A DNA stretch of 64,000 nt from Rhodothermales bacterium (GTDB lineage Bacteria > Bacteroidota > Rhodothermia > Rhodothermales > JANQRZ01). The translations under genes and the position numbers were made by a program. This document shows, one piece after another, positions 43,255 through 54,300 of this stretch; the first letter of the stretch is position 1, and each line of letters begins with the position of its first letter. The stretch spans positions 62,001 through 126,000 of the forward strand of contig JBDUXZ010000003.1 of the NCBI GenBank assembly GCA_039944855.1. The letters run 5' to 3'. The notes under the pieces were generated by a model that was not told the DNA's origin, did no database searches, and saw only the letters and a list, made by a program, of their open reading frames with translations.

Positions 43255-43878
43255 ATGCGGTCCCTCCTCTTCCTGCTGCTCGCCGGGGCGTGCGCGTGCA
43301 CGCTCGGCGCCTGCGCGTCCACCGCCGATCCGCCGGCTCTCCCTCCCGTCCCCGAGCGCGTGACGGCGTGGGAGGCGTGGCGCGCGGCGAAGGACTCGCT
43401 CTTCCGCAGCCCGGCCACCCCGCTGCTGCCCACGCAGCAGGGCGCGTTCCGCGGGCTCCCGTACTTCGACTACGACTCGACGCTCGCCTTCGCCGTCACG
43501 CTCGACCCGACGCTCCAGCGCGACACCCTCCGCATGGCGACCTCCACCGGCGAGCCGCGCGACTACGTCCGCTTCGGCTCGTTCTCGTTCCCCTTCGATG
43601 GCCGCCGCCACCGCCTCGCCGTCTTCCAACCGCTCGACCCGAACGAGCGCCGCCTCTTCCTCCCCTTCGCCGACGCCACGAGCGGCGGCGCTACCTACAG
43701 CGCCGGCCGCTACCTCGACTTCGACCCGGCACCGGACGGGCGCTACGTGCTGGACTTCAACTACGCCTACAGCCCGTACTGCGCTTACAACCCGAGCTAC
43801 AGCTGCCCGCTACCGCCGCCCGAGAACAGGCTGCCCATCGCCGTCCGCGCGGGCGAACGGAACGCGACATCGGCCTGA
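43255..43878 (+). CDS. DUF1684 lipoprotein
   Basis: A 207-residue DUF1684 protein. Lipobox CTLGAC near residues 15-20; then YFDYDSTLAFAVTLDPTLQR, and the family core RLFLPFADATSGGATYSAGRYLD, VLDFNYAYSPYCAYNPSYSC and PLPPPENRLPIAVRAGE. The family is common in environmental bacteria, without known biochemistry. It is divergent from the sugar dehydrogenase operon and convergent with the poly-Asp lipoprotein gene. Confidence 0.92.
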   Translation: MRSLLFLLLAGACACTLGACASTADPPALPPVPERVTAWEAWRAAKDSLFRSPATPLLPTQQGAFRGLPYFDYDSTLAFAVTLDPTLQRDTLRMATSTGEPRDYVRFGSFSFPFDGRRHRLAVFQPLDPNERRLFLPFADATSGGATYSAGRYLDFDPAPDGRYVLDFNYAYSPYCAYNPSYSCPLPPPENRLPIAVRAGERNATSA

Positions 43879-43908
43879 ACCGGGCGGCTTCCCCGTCAGC
43901 GGTCACGC

Positions 43909-44487
43909 TCACCCGTCGTCGTCGTCGTCGTCGTCGTCATCATCGTCGTCGTCATCGTCGTTCCGACGTCGGTCGTCGTAGCGCCCTCGGTCATTGTCGC
44001 GGTGTCCCCGGCGGCGGGCGCGGTCGTCACGGCGGGCTGAGCGCTCGAGGTCGCGGGTGATCTCTCGGTAGACCCGGCGCTGCCGGCGGTCGAGTTCACG
44101 CTCGATGCGCTTATCGGCGTCGCGCCACCAATCCCGCGTGCTGCGCTCGGCGGCGCGGCGCGGGAAGGGATAGGCCCGGTCCCGATCCCGCGAGCGGACG
44201 CGGCGAACGCGGTCGTAGGCACGGTCGGTGAGGAGCTGCGTAATGCGCTGCTCCTGCCGCCGATCCAATCGGAGGGCGCGGTCGAGCGAGCGGACGTAGC
44301 GGTTGGCATCCTGGGAAACGCGCGAGTAGATGACCCGCTCGGCCCGCGTCGAGGTTCCACGGGTGTCGGGGTAGCGGCGGTCGTTCCGGGTGGTCTGGGT
44401 CCCGAGCGGCACACAACCGGCGGCGATCAGGCTGATGCCGACGAGGAGCAGCAGGGAGAGGGTCGAGCGAGATGTGGGAGTAGTCAT
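43909..44487 (-). CDS. Lipoprotein with Arg-rich body and C-terminal poly-Asp tract
   Basis: A 192-residue lipoprotein (LLVGISLIAAGC). The body is strongly charged and helical, with motifs LDRALRLDRRQEQRITQLLTDR and RIERELDRRQRRVYREI that recall DUF/Spy-like Glu/Arg-rich periplasmic helices. The end is RRNDDDD..., 15 consecutive Asp residues and a final Gly. The Asp run is encoded by GAC/GAT triplets and so can change length by slippage. The ATG at 44487 begins the signal; an upstream start would spoil it. Function unknown. Confidence 0.8.
   Translation of the reverse strand: MTTPTSRSTLSLLLLVGISLIAAGCVPLGTQTTRNDRRYPDTRGTSTRAERVIYSRVSQDANRYVRSLDRALRLDRRQEQRITQLLTDRAYDRVRRVRSRDRDRAYPFPRRAAERSTRDWWRDADKRIERELDRRQRRVYREITRDLERSARRDDRARRRGHRDNDRGRYDDRRRNDDDDDDDDDDDDDDDG
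43915..43959 (-). repeat. Trinucleotide microsatellite encoding 15 Asp
   Basis: Fifteen GAC/GAT codons in a row on the minus strand, mostly GAC. Perfect GAC runs of up to eight units are prone to slippage. Confidence 0.95.
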
Positions 44488-44572
44488 GAGGCGGACAGCG
44501 ATATGTGGCGGGTGGGGTGGTGGAGCCTCCACGCAACGAGCCGCACGAACGCTCTCCGAAGTCACACCCCGC

Positions 44573-46348
44573 CTACGCTTCGTGGGGAGCGTCCGGCACC
44601 TCGCCCCCCTCGTCCAACGCCGCCTCGACAGGCTGCACCGACTCGGCGGGCTGCGCTAGCGACTCCGGGAGTTCCGGCTCCACCGTGAGCGTCACAAACT
44701 CCGGTTCGTCGGACACGGTAAGCGCGAACGGACCGAGGCGGGCGGGGTCTCCCCCGGCGGCGGCCACGTACGCGCCGAGCGACTCCTCGGACCACGTCGG
44801 GCCGGGGATGCCAAAGAAGCGGTGGAGTTGGCCGAGCGTGGCGTCGGTGTGGAAGGCGAGCTGGAAGCCCGGCCGCAGCGGCGGCGTCTCCGCGTACGGG
44901 TCGAAGAGCCGATCCATCACCGGCTTGAGCCGGCGGCGCAGCGTGACGAAGACGTGGTCGCCCGGCCGCAGCCGCGTCGCCCCGCGCGGCATGATCACCT
45001 CCGTGCCGCGCACCACGAGCGTCACCACCACGCCGTCGGGCATCGAGAGATTCCGCAGCTCCTGCCCGGCCACGCGCGCCGACGGCGCCACGGTGTACTC
45101 GACGATCTCGCCATCCACGTGCCGCAGCGCGTTGATCTCGACCGTGAGCGGCGGCTCGGGGTCGGAGGGCTGCACCAGGCCCAGCCGCCGCGCCACGTTC
45201 GGGAGCGACCACCCCTGCGTCACGGCCGAGACGAGCACGACGAAGAAGACGACGTCGAAGAGGAGCGCGCTCCCCTCGATCCCGGCCATCAGCGGGAACG
45301 TGGCCAGGGTGATCGGGACGGCTCCTTTCAGCCCGACCCACGAGAGGAACGTCAGCTCGGCCGGGCGGAACCGGAACGGTAGCGCCGAGACTACCACGGC
45401 GAGCGGCCGCGCCACCATGATCAGCACGAAGGCGATGAGCAGGCCCTCGCCTGCCACCGCGAGCAGGCGGCTCGGGAAGCTCAGCAGGCCGAGCATCACG
45501 AACAGGACGATCTGGCCGAGCCACGCGCCGGCATCGTGGAACAGCCCGATCCCGCGCTTGAACACGAGGTCGCTATTGCCGAACACGATGCCGGCGAGGT
45601 AGATGGCGAGGAACCCGCTGCCGCCGAGGACGGCCGCCAGCCCGAAGGCCAGCAGCCCGAAGGCCGTGACGAGGACGGGGTAGAGCCCCGCCGCGTCGAG
45701 GTTGATCCGGTTGACGACCCACGCTCCTCCCTTCCCGACGGCGAGCCCCACGCATGCGCCCACGCCGAACTGGAGCACGAACAGCAGGACCAGCGCCCCG
45801 GCCGAGTCCGCGCCCCCCGTGATCACCTCGACCAGCCCGAGCGTCAGGAAGATCGCCATCGGGTCGTTGGAGCCACTCTCGATCTCGAGCGTGGCCGAGA
45901 GCCGCTCCGGCAGCTTGAGACGGCTGGCGCGGAGCACGGAGAAGACGGCCGCCGCGTCGGTCGAGCCGACGATCCCGCCCAGCAGCATCCCGTGCAGCAG
46001 CGGCACCCCGAGCACCCACGCCGCCGCCAGCCCCGTCAGGACGGAGGTCAGCAGCACGCCCACCGTCGCGAGCGAGAGCGCGGGCCGCCACCCCGAGCGC
46101 ACGGATCCCAGCGAGGTGCGGAGGCCGCCGTCGAAGAGGATGAGCGCGAGGGCGAGGCTCCCGATCGCATTCGCGAGCGCGTAGTCCTCGAAGGCGATGC
46201 CGCCCACGCCCTCAGAGCCCGCGAGCATCCCCACGCCGAGGAAGAGCACGAGCACGGGCATGCCGAGGCGCGCGGCGAACTTGCTCGACGCAATCCCGAG
46301 CAGGAGCAGCACGCCCCCGGCGAAGATGAGGCTGTTGATGGCGAACAT
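44573..46348 (-). CDS. Potassium/proton antiporter (CPA1, NhaP2/CvrA-like)
   Basis: A 591-residue transporter with about 12 membrane helices followed by a cytosolic domain. Helix motifs: GGIVGSTDAAAVFSVLRAS, TLEIESGSNDPMAIFLTLG (the ND pair of the ion site) and FLSWVGLKGAVPITLATFPL. After residue ~400 come GQELRNLSMPDGVVVTLVVRG and RLRPGDHVFVTLRR, a TrkA-C (RCK-C) domain that binds nucleotide or ligand to gate transport. The gene exchanges K+ for H+ at the inner membrane. It lies downstream of the third sugar dehydrogenase gene, with a hairpin in the gap. Confidence 0.93.
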   Translation of the reverse strand: MFAINSLIFAGGVLLLLGIASSKFAARLGMPVLVLFLGVGMLAGSEGVGGIAFEDYALANAIGSLALALILFDGGLRTSLGSVRSGWRPALSLATVGVLLTSVLTGLAAAWVLGVPLLHGMLLGGIVGSTDAAAVFSVLRASRLKLPERLSATLEIESGSNDPMAIFLTLGLVEVITGGADSAGALVLLFVLQFGVGACVGLAVGKGGAWVVNRINLDAAGLYPVLVTAFGLLAFGLAAVLGGSGFLAIYLAGIVFGNSDLVFKRGIGLFHDAGAWLGQIVLFVMLGLLSFPSRLLAVAGEGLLIAFVLIMVARPLAVVVSALPFRFRPAELTFLSWVGLKGAVPITLATFPLMAGIEGSALLFDVVFFVVLVSAVTQGWSLPNVARRLGLVQPSDPEPPLTVEINALRHVDGEIVEYTVAPSARVAGQELRNLSMPDGVVVTLVVRGTEVIMPRGATRLRPGDHVFVTLRRRLKPVMDRLFDPYAETPPLRPGFQLAFHTDATLGQLHRFFGIPGPTWSEESLGAYVAAAGGDPARLGPFALTVSDEPEFVTLTVEPELPESLAQPAESVQPVEAALDEGGEVPDAPHEA

Positions 46349-46455
46349 AGCGCCCTTAACGCAAGGCGCTCCGCCAGGTGCCCGCCCCCCTCGTCACCGC
46401 CTCTTCCTCGGGCTCCTCGTCGCCCGCGAGGTCACACCGCCCATCGCACAAGAAC

Positions 46456-46489
46456 GGAGGCCGCCGCAGACATCGGTGCGACGGCCTCC
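46456..46489. terminator. Hairpin terminator after the third sugar dehydrogenase
   Basis: GGAGGCCG pairs with CGGCCTCC over 8 bp across an 18-base loop. On the minus strand it follows the dehydrogenase stop codon by 27 bp and is followed by GTTCTTGTG. It separates this gene from the antiporter. Confidence 0.55.
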
Positions 46490-46515
46490 AGCTTTCGACG
46501 CCCTGCGCGTGCTGA

Positions 46516-47973
46516 TCAGTGGGCGACCACCAGCCGTTTGACTTCATGCTCGCCGTGCCCTTCGAACCTGACGAGGTACAGCCCCGATGCCAGCCGGCCT
46601 GTGTTGATCGGGACCGTCCGCCTCGTGCCCGGCCCGACCCGCTCATCGACGAGCGTCAGGACTTCACGGCCCAGCATGTCGTAGACCGACAGCCGGACCT
46701 CGCCCGCCTCCGACTCGAAGTATGCCTGCGCCGACCCCGTCGCTGGGTTCGGGAACACCGCCAGCGTGAGGAGGCCATCATCGGTCGGATCACCCTCAGC
46801 GCTCGTCGTGCCGGGTCCCGGCGTGATTTTGAAGATCCGGCCGTTGAGGAAGTAGTTAAAGTAGAGCTCCCCGTCGAGGTCTTCGCCGAACGTCGTGACG
46901 TTGAACTGATCCGGGAGGAGAAGCTCTGCGCCGGAGCGGTTGGATCGGCTGACGTGCCAGACCTTGAACGACGCGAAGTCAGCGAAGACGTACTGGCCCC
47001 GCAGCGCCGGGATGGCCTCACCTCGATAGACGTAGCCACCGGTAATCGAAACGCCTTGCTCGTGGGAGTATGCCCAGACCGGGGGTGTCAGACCGGTCTC
47101 GTCGCAGGGTCTCCGGTTGAAGGGGGCACAGACTGGGCCTTCCATGATCGGCCACCCGTAGTTCTGCCCTGCCTCGATCAACTCCACCTCCTCCCACGTG
47201 ACCTCTCCCACGTTCCCCACCCACACCTCGCCCGTCAGCCGGTCGATCGTCAGCCGCCACGGATTGCGGAGGCCGTAGGCGAAGACCTCCTCTCGCCACC
47301 CCTTCTCGTTCCCGACGAACGGGTTGTCCGGCGGGATGCCGTAGTTAAGCCCGTTCGAGGGATTGTCCACATCGAGTCGGAGGACTTTGCCAAGCAGCTT
47401 CGTCCGGTCTTGAGCGTTTCCGACCGCATCGTAGAGAACGCCCCCGTCCCCGAGCGGGACGTAGAGATAGCCATCCAGACCAAAGGCGATATCGCCTCCG
47501 TGGTGGTTATGAACGTTGCCCGGCGTCTCGATCTCCAGCAGGATCACCTCGCTGTCCACATCTGCCACGAAGGGGTCCTCGGCCGACCGCGAGAACCGTG
47601 AGAGGACGATCCGCTCTGGCGCTTCGAGCGTGTATCGAGCGAAGAAATAGCCGTTCTCTGCATAGTCCGGGTGGAACTCGATAGCCAAGAGCCCGCCTGG
47701 ACTCGCTATGCGCTCGCTGATGTCGAGGAAGACCGACGCCGACGCCACGTCTGGGTCATTGTCCACCACCTTGACGCGCCCACCCCACTCAGCGATGTAA
47801 ACCTTGTTCGTCCCATCGTCCGGGAAGCGGATGCCGAGGGGAAAGTTGAACGTGACGTTCTCGAAGACCTCCTCGAAAGCCGCGATCTCGTTCTGGCCGA
47901 AGGCAGCCTGAGAGAAGCCGACAGCGAATACGCAGAGGCTCAAACTATACGCGAGCAGGAAGCAACGGAGCAT
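46516..47973 (-). CDS. PQQ-type sugar dehydrogenase with T9SS sorting domain (copy 3)
   Basis: A 485-residue third member of the family. Signal YSLSLCVFAVGFSQAAFGQ; KVYIAEWGGRVKVVDN, GGLLAIEFHPDYAENGYFFARY, NVHNHHGGDIAFGLDGYLYVPLGDGG and GQNYGWPIMEGPVC. Here the usual NHNGG motif is NHHGG. The T9SS end (LAVFPNPATGSAQAYFESE, YDMLGREVLTLVDE) is unlike the shared tail of copies 1 and 2. Codon use is less GC-biased than theirs, so it may have a separate history. Confidence 0.9.
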   Translation of the reverse strand: MLRCFLLAYSLSLCVFAVGFSQAAFGQNEIAAFEEVFENVTFNFPLGIRFPDDGTNKVYIAEWGGRVKVVDNDPDVASASVFLDISERIASPGGLLAIEFHPDYAENGYFFARYTLEAPERIVLSRFSRSAEDPFVADVDSEVILLEIETPGNVHNHHGGDIAFGLDGYLYVPLGDGGVLYDAVGNAQDRTKLLGKVLRLDVDNPSNGLNYGIPPDNPFVGNEKGWREEVFAYGLRNPWRLTIDRLTGEVWVGNVGEVTWEEVELIEAGQNYGWPIMEGPVCAPFNRRPCDETGLTPPVWAYSHEQGVSITGGYVYRGEAIPALRGQYVFADFASFKVWHVSRSNRSGAELLLPDQFNVTTFGEDLDGELYFNYFLNGRIFKITPGPGTTSAEGDPTDDGLLTLAVFPNPATGSAQAYFESEAGEVRLSVYDMLGREVLTLVDERVGPGTRRTVPINTGRLASGLYLVRFEGHGEHEVKRLVVAH

Positions 47974-48077
47974 GGAGCCGGGTCGTAAAGAGATGCAGCC
48001 GGGTCGCAGGGGGAGAAAGTGGGCGCAAGGTACTTTACTGACTGCCCCATCCCAAGCCCTCTGCGCTTCAGCCCTTC

Positions 48078-51062
48078 TTACGCCACCGCCTCTTCTTCTG
48101 GCTCCTCGTCCTCGATCTCGTCGTCGCTCGTGTCGTCGTCGCCCGCGAAGTCGTCGAGGTTGAAGGAGGCGTTGCTGCTCCCGACGACTTCCTCACTTCC
48201 CGTGCGCTCCAGCTCTTCGCGGATGAAGCGCGCCGTCGGCGTGTCCTGCTCGGCGAGGTCTTCGGGCGTGCCCGCGAAGAGAATCTGCCCGCCCGCCGCG
48301 CCGCCGTCGGGCCCGAGGTCGACGACGTGATCGGCCACCTTCGCCACGTCCGTGTTGTGCTCGATCACGAGAACCGTGTTGCCCTTATTCACGAGCGCCT
48401 GCAGCACGTGGAGGAGGTGGCGGATGTCCTCGAAGTGGAGGCCCGTCGTGGGCTCGTCGAGGATATAAACCGTCTGCCCGGTGCCGGGCCGCGAGAGCTC
48501 TTTGGAGAGCTTGACGCGCTGTGCCTCGCCGCCGGAGAGCGTCGTCGCCTGCTGCCCGAGGCGGACGTAGCCGAGCCCGACAGCGTCGAGTGTGCGGAGC
48601 TTGCGGGCGATGCGCGGCACGGCCTCGAAGAACTCCAGCGCCTCGCTGACGGGCATCGCGAGGACCTCGGCGATGTTCTTCCCCTTGTACCGGATCTCCA
48701 GCGTCTCGGTGTTGTAGCGCTTGCCCTTGCACGTCTCGCACTCGACGTAGACGTCGGGGAGGAAGTTCATCTCCAGCTTCACGATCCCCGCGCCCTTGCA
48801 CGTCTCGCACCGCCCGCCCTTCGTGTTGAACGAGAACCGGCCCGGCTTGTAGCCGCGGATCTGCGCCTCTGGGAGCTGCGCGAAGAGGTCGCGGATGTAC
48901 GTGAAGAGGCCGGTGTACGTCGCCGGGTTCGAGCGCGGCGTCCGCCCGATCGGGCTCTGGTCGATGGCGATGACTTTGTCGACGTGCTCCAGCCCGGTGA
49001 TCTCGTCGTACGGCAGCGGGACGAGCTGTGCGTTGTGGAAGTGCGACGCGAGGATCGGGTAGAGCGTCTGGTTGATGAGCGACGACTTCCCACTCCCCGA
49101 GACGCCGGTGACGCACGTGAACGTCCCGAGCGGGAGCTCGAAGGTGACGTCTTTGAGGTTGTGCCCGCGCGCGCCCTCCAGCACGAGCTTCTCGCCCGTC
49201 CCTGCGCGCCGCTCGCTCGGGGTCGGGATGCGGCGGTTGCCCGTGAGGTACGCCACCGTCAGGCTGTCGTCGGCCGCGCCCTTCGCGAGCTCGTCCGGCG
49301 TGCCGGCCCCGAGGATCTGCCCGCCGTACTCGCCCGCGCCCGGCCCGATGTCGACGACGAAGTCCGCCGCCTCGATCATCTCGCGGTCGTGCTCGACGAC
49401 GAGCACGGAGTTGCCCAGATCGCGGAGATCCCTCAGCGAGTCGATCAGCTTCCCGTTGTCACGCGGGTGGAGGCCGATGCTCGGCTCGTCGAGGACGTAA
49501 AGCACGCCCGTCAACTGCGTCCCGATCTGCGTAGCGAGGCGGATCCGCTGCGACTCGCCGCCGGAGAGCGTCCGCGCCGAGCGGTCGAGCGTGAGGTAAT
49601 CGAGCCCGACGTTGAGCAGGAAGTCCAAGCGCTCGACGATCTCTTTCACGACCGGCTCGCCGATCACGGCCTGCCGGCCTTCGAGTTCGAGGTCGGCGAA
49701 CCACGTGCGGACGGCGCGGAGGTCCATCTGCACGAGGTCGGCGATCGACTGGTCGCCGTCGTACGTCTTCGTATTGCCGATCCGGTAGCTCAGCGACTCG
49801 GGCTTGAGCCGGCCGCCGCCGCACGTCCGGCACGGGCGGACGCGCATGAACGCCTCGGCCCACCGCCGCTGCGTCGCCGAGTTGGTGTTCGCGTTCGTGT
49901 GCTCGATGTGCTGGTAGACGCCGCCGAAGCGGTGCTCGTACTTCACCTGCCGGCCCTTATACGCGTAGACGATGTCGAACTGCTCGTCGCCCGCGCCTTC
50001 GAGCAGGACCTCCATCTGCCGCTCCGAGAAGTCCTTCAGCGGCGTCTCGAAGTCGAAGTCGTACGCCGCGGCGACGGCCTTGAGCTGGGAGAAGATCCAG
50101 ATGTCGCGCGGCGTCCCGAGCGGCGCCACGCCGCCTTTCGCGATCGACTTCTTCGGATTCGGGATGACGAGGTCGGGGTCGATCTCTTTGCGCACGCCGA
50201 GGCCATTGCAATCCGGGCACGCGCCGTAGGGCGAGTTGAAGCTGAACGTGTTCGGCGAGGGGTCGTCGTAGGAGAGCCCGCCCTCGGGGTCCGTGAGGTG
50301 GCGGCTCATGAGGTGGTCGCCGAGCTGCCCCGCTTCCTCTGCTCCGCCGATGACGGAGGCGATGAGCGTTCCGCCGCCCATCCCGAGCGCGAGTTCGACG
50401 GCGCGGGCGACGCGGGGCCGCACGCCGTCCTTCACCACGAGCCGGTCCACGACGACCTCGATGTCGTGGATCTTGTAGCGGTCGAGCTTCATCCCCTTCG
50501 CGATCTCGCGGAGGTCGCCGTCGACGCGAACGCGCTCGAAGCCCTGCTTGGCAAGCTGCTCGAAGAGGTCGCGGTAGTGGCCCTTCCGGCCGCGCACGAC
50601 GGGCGCGAGCACGACGACCTTCGCCCCGTCGGGAAAGGCGGCAATCGCGTCGATGATCTCGTCGTCGGACTGCCGGCGCATCCGGCGGCCGGAGCGGTAC
50701 GAGTACGCGTCGGACGCCCGCGCGTAGAGCAGCCGCATGAAGTCGTAGATCTCCGTCACCGTCCCGACCGTCGAGCGCGGGTTGCGGGATACCGTCTTCT
50801 GCTCGATCGCGATCACCGGCGAGAGCCCGTCGATGAAGTCGATGTCGGGCCGCTCCATCACGCCGAGGAACTGCCGGGCGTAGGCGCTCAGCGACTCCAT
50901 GTAGCGGCGCTGCCCCTCGGCGTAGATCGTGTCGAAGGCGAGCGACGACTTGCCGCTCCCGCTGAGCCCCGTGATCACCACGAGCTCGTTACGCGGGATG
51001 TCGAGGTCGACGTTCTGGAGGTTATGCTCGCGGGCGCCGCGAATGATGATCTGGTCGTCCAT
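48078..51062 (-). CDS. uvrA: Excinuclease ABC subunit A
   Basis: A 994-residue UvrA, the damage-recognition ATPase of nucleotide excision repair. Both ATP-binding halves are present: [20 protein letters not shown] and [17 protein letters not shown] for Walker A, and [12 protein letters not shown] and [12 protein letters not shown] for the signature motifs. Zinc-binding clusters include [17 protein letters not shown] and CETCKGAG...CETCKGKRY. The last ~50 residues are an acidic extension, [22 protein letters not shown], beyond the normal C-terminus. A single stand-alone gene. Confidence 0.98.
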   Translation of the reverse strand: MDDQIIIRGAREHNLQNVDLDIPRNELVVITGLSGSGKSSLAFDTIYAEGQRRYMESLSAYARQFLGVMERPDIDFIDGLSPVIAIEQKTVSRNPRSTVGTVTEIYDFMRLLYARASDAYSYRSGRRMRRQSDDEIIDAIAAFPDGAKVVVLAPVVRGRKGHYRDLFEQLAKQGFERVRVDGDLREIAKGMKLDRYKIHDIEVVVDRLVVKDGVRPRVARAVELALGMGGGTLIASVIGGAEEAGQLGDHLMSRHLTDPEGGLSYDDPSPNTFSFNSPYGACPDCNGLGVRKEIDPDLVIPNPKKSIAKGGVAPLGTPRDIWIFSQLKAVAAAYDFDFETPLKDFSERQMEVLLEGAGDEQFDIVYAYKGRQVKYEHRFGGVYQHIEHTNANTNSATQRRWAEAFMRVRPCRTCGGGRLKPESLSYRIGNTKTYDGDQSIADLVQMDLRAVRTWFADLELEGRQAVIGEPVVKEIVERLDFLLNVGLDYLTLDRSARTLSGGESQRIRLATQIGTQLTGVLYVLDEPSIGLHPRDNGKLIDSLRDLRDLGNSVLVVEHDREMIEAADFVVDIGPGAGEYGGQILGAGTPDELAKGAADDSLTVAYLTGNRRIPTPSERRAGTGEKLVLEGARGHNLKDVTFELPLGTFTCVTGVSGSGKSSLINQTLYPILASHFHNAQLVPLPYDEITGLEHVDKVIAIDQSPIGRTPRSNPATYTGLFTYIRDLFAQLPEAQIRGYKPGRFSFNTKGGRCETCKGAGIVKLEMNFLPDVYVECETCKGKRYNTETLEIRYKGKNIAEVLAMPVSEALEFFEAVPRIARKLRTLDAVGLGYVRLGQQATTLSGGEAQRVKLSKELSRPGTGQTVYILDEPTTGLHFEDIRHLLHVLQALVNKGNTVLVIEHNTDVAKVADHVVDLGPDGGAAGGQILFAGTPEDLAEQDTPTARFIREELERTGSEEVVGSSNASFNLDDFAGDDDTSDDEIEDEEPEEEAVA

Positions 51063-51265
51063 GAGGGCCGGTCCGTGGGCGGAAATCTATCCTGGCTGAG
51101 TCCGGTAGCTCCGAGCGGTGCCGAGCATGTGGAGTGGGTGGTCCCGGCGAGGCGCGCGAGGACCCAGATGCCGAAGCATCGGGCGACGAGCGCAACGAAG
51201 CGGGGGCCGCCAGACTCCATGCGCAGGCCGCGCAGGGTTACCGAACCTAGCCGAACTCCAACCGG

Positions 51266-51304
51266 GCGCGGGCCGCCCCCGTTCCGTCTCGGGGCGGCCC
51301 GCGC
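51266..51304. terminator. 14-bp stem hairpin after the large T9SS gene
   Basis: GCGCGGGCCGCCCC pairs perfectly with GGGGCGGCCCGCGC around an 11-base loop. It begins 46 bp past the stop of the 1370-residue gene on the minus strand. No T-run follows, so it may pause transcription or protect the mRNA end. The rest of the 51063-51349 gap holds nothing I can identify. Confidence 0.6.
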
Positions 51305-51349
51305 GGTGAAGTCCGGGTAAGTTTCGGCCCGCGCGCTGACGACGGTCTG

Positions 51350-54300
51350 TCAGCGCACGACGACGATCCGCCGCGTGCGGACGACGGTCTGCCGCCCGGC
51401 CTCGGCCTTCATCCGGACGACGTACACGCCGCTTGCCACGGCCCCGCGCCAGCGCACCTCGTGCCAGCCGGGCTCGGTGACGGCTCCGTCGGCCAGCCGC
51501 GCGACCTCTCGGCCGAGGAGGTCGTAGACCTGAACCGTGACGCGGCCCGCCTCGGGCAGGCCCCAGCGGAACGTGGCCTCGCCGCGCGAGGGGTTCGGAT
51601 ACGGCTGCGCCAGCGTCACCTCGCGCGGGAAGGCTGAGTCCTCGTCCTCATTCCCGACCGGCACGATGTCGACCACCGCGGCATCCGCGTTGTTGGACTC
51701 GAATCCGTCGAACGCTGTCGTCGTCCCGGCGGCGCTCAGCGTCAGCTCCCCCTCGCCGTCGGGCGCCACAACCACCTCAACCGAAACGATCTCGCCCGGC
51801 GGCAGGTCGCCGAGGGCACAGACGATGGGCGCCGTGCCCGTGCACTCCCCCGCCGTCGGCGTGACCGAGACGAGCGGGGCGTTCGGCGGCATGATCGTGA
51901 GCGTCGCCTCGCTCGCCACGTCGCCGCGAAGGTTGGCGGCGGTGGCGACGAAGGTGACCGCCGAGCCGATCTCCAAGAAATCCGGGGCGGTGACGAGCGC
52001 GGCGAGATCGGCCGTCTGCCGGATCTCGTGGAGCACTTCGGGTGTGGCGATGGGCGGGTTGAAGTCGAACACGATCTCGGCATCGTTGCGGATCTCGGTG
52101 CCCTCCTCGAGCCCGGCGTTCGGGACGAGGGAGAACTTGACGAAGCCCTCGCCCTCGGGCGGCGTCACGTTGGGCGGCAGGTCGATCCCGACGAAGCGGA
52201 ACGTGATGGTCCGGCCGGAGACGCTGTAGCTGAACGTCGAGTCCGACGAGGTGCCCTCGATGGCGAGCGTGGCGAGGTTGAGGTTCGGGTCGATCTCGTC
52301 GGTGATGGTGACGAACTCGGCGTTCGCCGTGGCCCCAGCAATGTTCTCGAACGTGACGGTGTAGAAGAGCGGATCGTCGGCGGCATCGAGCGGGACGTAG
52401 TAGCGGACGCACCGGGTCTGCTCCTCACCATCGACGATGACCGTACCGAACTCGCACGTCAGGTTCGTCTCGGCGAACTTGTCGTTGGGATCCGCCGGAG
52501 CCGCAGGAGGCTCGCACGCGCCGCCGCCGCCGCCGCCGGGCTTGCCGCCGGGGATCCCTTTGATGGCCCGGATCGCATCCCCGAACCCGAGAAAACAGAA
52601 CAATCGCTCAAGCGCCGTGAAGTCAGTCCGCAGCGCGTCGTCCTCCGTGCCGATGACATCCGGGAAGCCGTCGTCGAGCCCAGTTCCTTCGGGGAAGAGT
52701 GCGGCGATCTCGTCCTGAACGAGTGCGCCCACAGCGCCCCCCGGTTCGATGAGCGCGACCTCGATGTCGAATGCCACGTCGTCGATGGCGCTTTCCAAGG
52801 CGAGGTCGAAGGCCTCCGCGGCCGAGGCCGGCAGGCCGGGCGGCGGCGCGACGGTCGCCGAGAGCGCCGCGATCACGGGCACGAGCAGGTCGGCCGGCGC
52901 GGCGTAGTAGTTGCGGATGCCGAACTGGATCGCATCGCGCGTGGCGATCGCGACCGCTGCGGCATCCGCGGCGTCGACGGCGGCGATGTAGTCGGTCAGT
53001 GTCTGGTTGGCCGAGGTGCGGAGCGCCACGCCGATGACGGCCGCCGTGCGGGCTGACGAGAGGTGCTGGGCTCCAGCCGCCGCGACGAGACGGGGCGTGC
53101 CGAACGGGATACGAGGGTCGTCGGGACCGGTCGGCATCTGCTCAGGGAACAGGATGTCCTCGGGGTCGATCCGAAGACCGAACGTGAGCGGGGTCATGGC
53201 ACCGCGTGTGAGCCGGCCGAACGTGAGCGGCGCGCGCTCGGGGTCGGTCGCGTTGACGCTCTCGTAGTAGACCACGCCGTCGAAGAACGGGTTGGGGCCA
53301 GCGAGCGAAAGCGCGAACAACTCGGGCTCGGTACGGACGACGCGCGGCGCGTGGAAGGCCGGCTCGTCGGTATTCGTGCGAAGCTCCATTTGGAGGGCCG
53401 AGTAGTTATAGCCCAGGCCCGGCGGCCGGACGCGCGCGCCTCGTGCGATGCCGCTCTCGGCGAAGACGAAGGCGAGGTAGGGCCGGACGGTGACGGGCAC
53501 GACCTCGTCATCGAGACCGGGCCGCGAGATCACGAGATCGTAGAATCCGTACGCACGCGGGCTCGTCAGATCGAAGCGCGCCTCCTTGAGCGTCCCGGTG
53601 CCGACGATCTGCGCCGGGATCGTCCCGAAGGCAGTCGGATCGAGGCACTCGGTGCATTCCAAACGCGCGGCGCTGACGCCCGGCGCGCCGGGACCGGTCA
53701 GGAAGATCGGCCGCACGGCCCCGCCGACAGGCGTCGTCGTCGAGACCGTGATGGGCCCGCCGGGCGCGACGGCCACGGCGCGCAGGCGAACGATCTGGCC
53801 CGCTGGCGGGCTTTCGATCTCCGTCACAAACGCGATGCCCTCTGGCGCGCCATCCACGAGGATCTGTGCAAACTGGCCTGTCACGGTGCCTTCGGTGCGG
53901 ATGATGGTGAATGCGTCGCCGACGGCGGGCACGTAACCCGGCCGCACGCGCACCACGAGCGCCCCGGCGAGACGCGCGCCGCTGCCGCCCGGCGCGAACG
54001 ACACGTCGAGCGTGTCGCTCCGCCCTCCGGCGTCCACGTCGATCACGAGGCGCGGGCTGCCTGCCACCTGCGACGGGTAGAAGTACGACCCGTGCGCGAG
54101 ACGCGCGAGCGGCTGCGCGTCGGTGCCGGGGCTGACGGTGCCCTCGGGCTGGAACGTGCCGAAGATGCCGAGCGCCCCCATCCCGGTCAGCGTCGTGCCA
54201 TCGGGCAGGTTGCGCGAACCGGGACCCGCGAGGTCGAGCCTGCCCGCCAGCACGCGCATCTCGGAGCCGGGCCGGCTGTACGGCCCGGAGTTGCGGCCGA

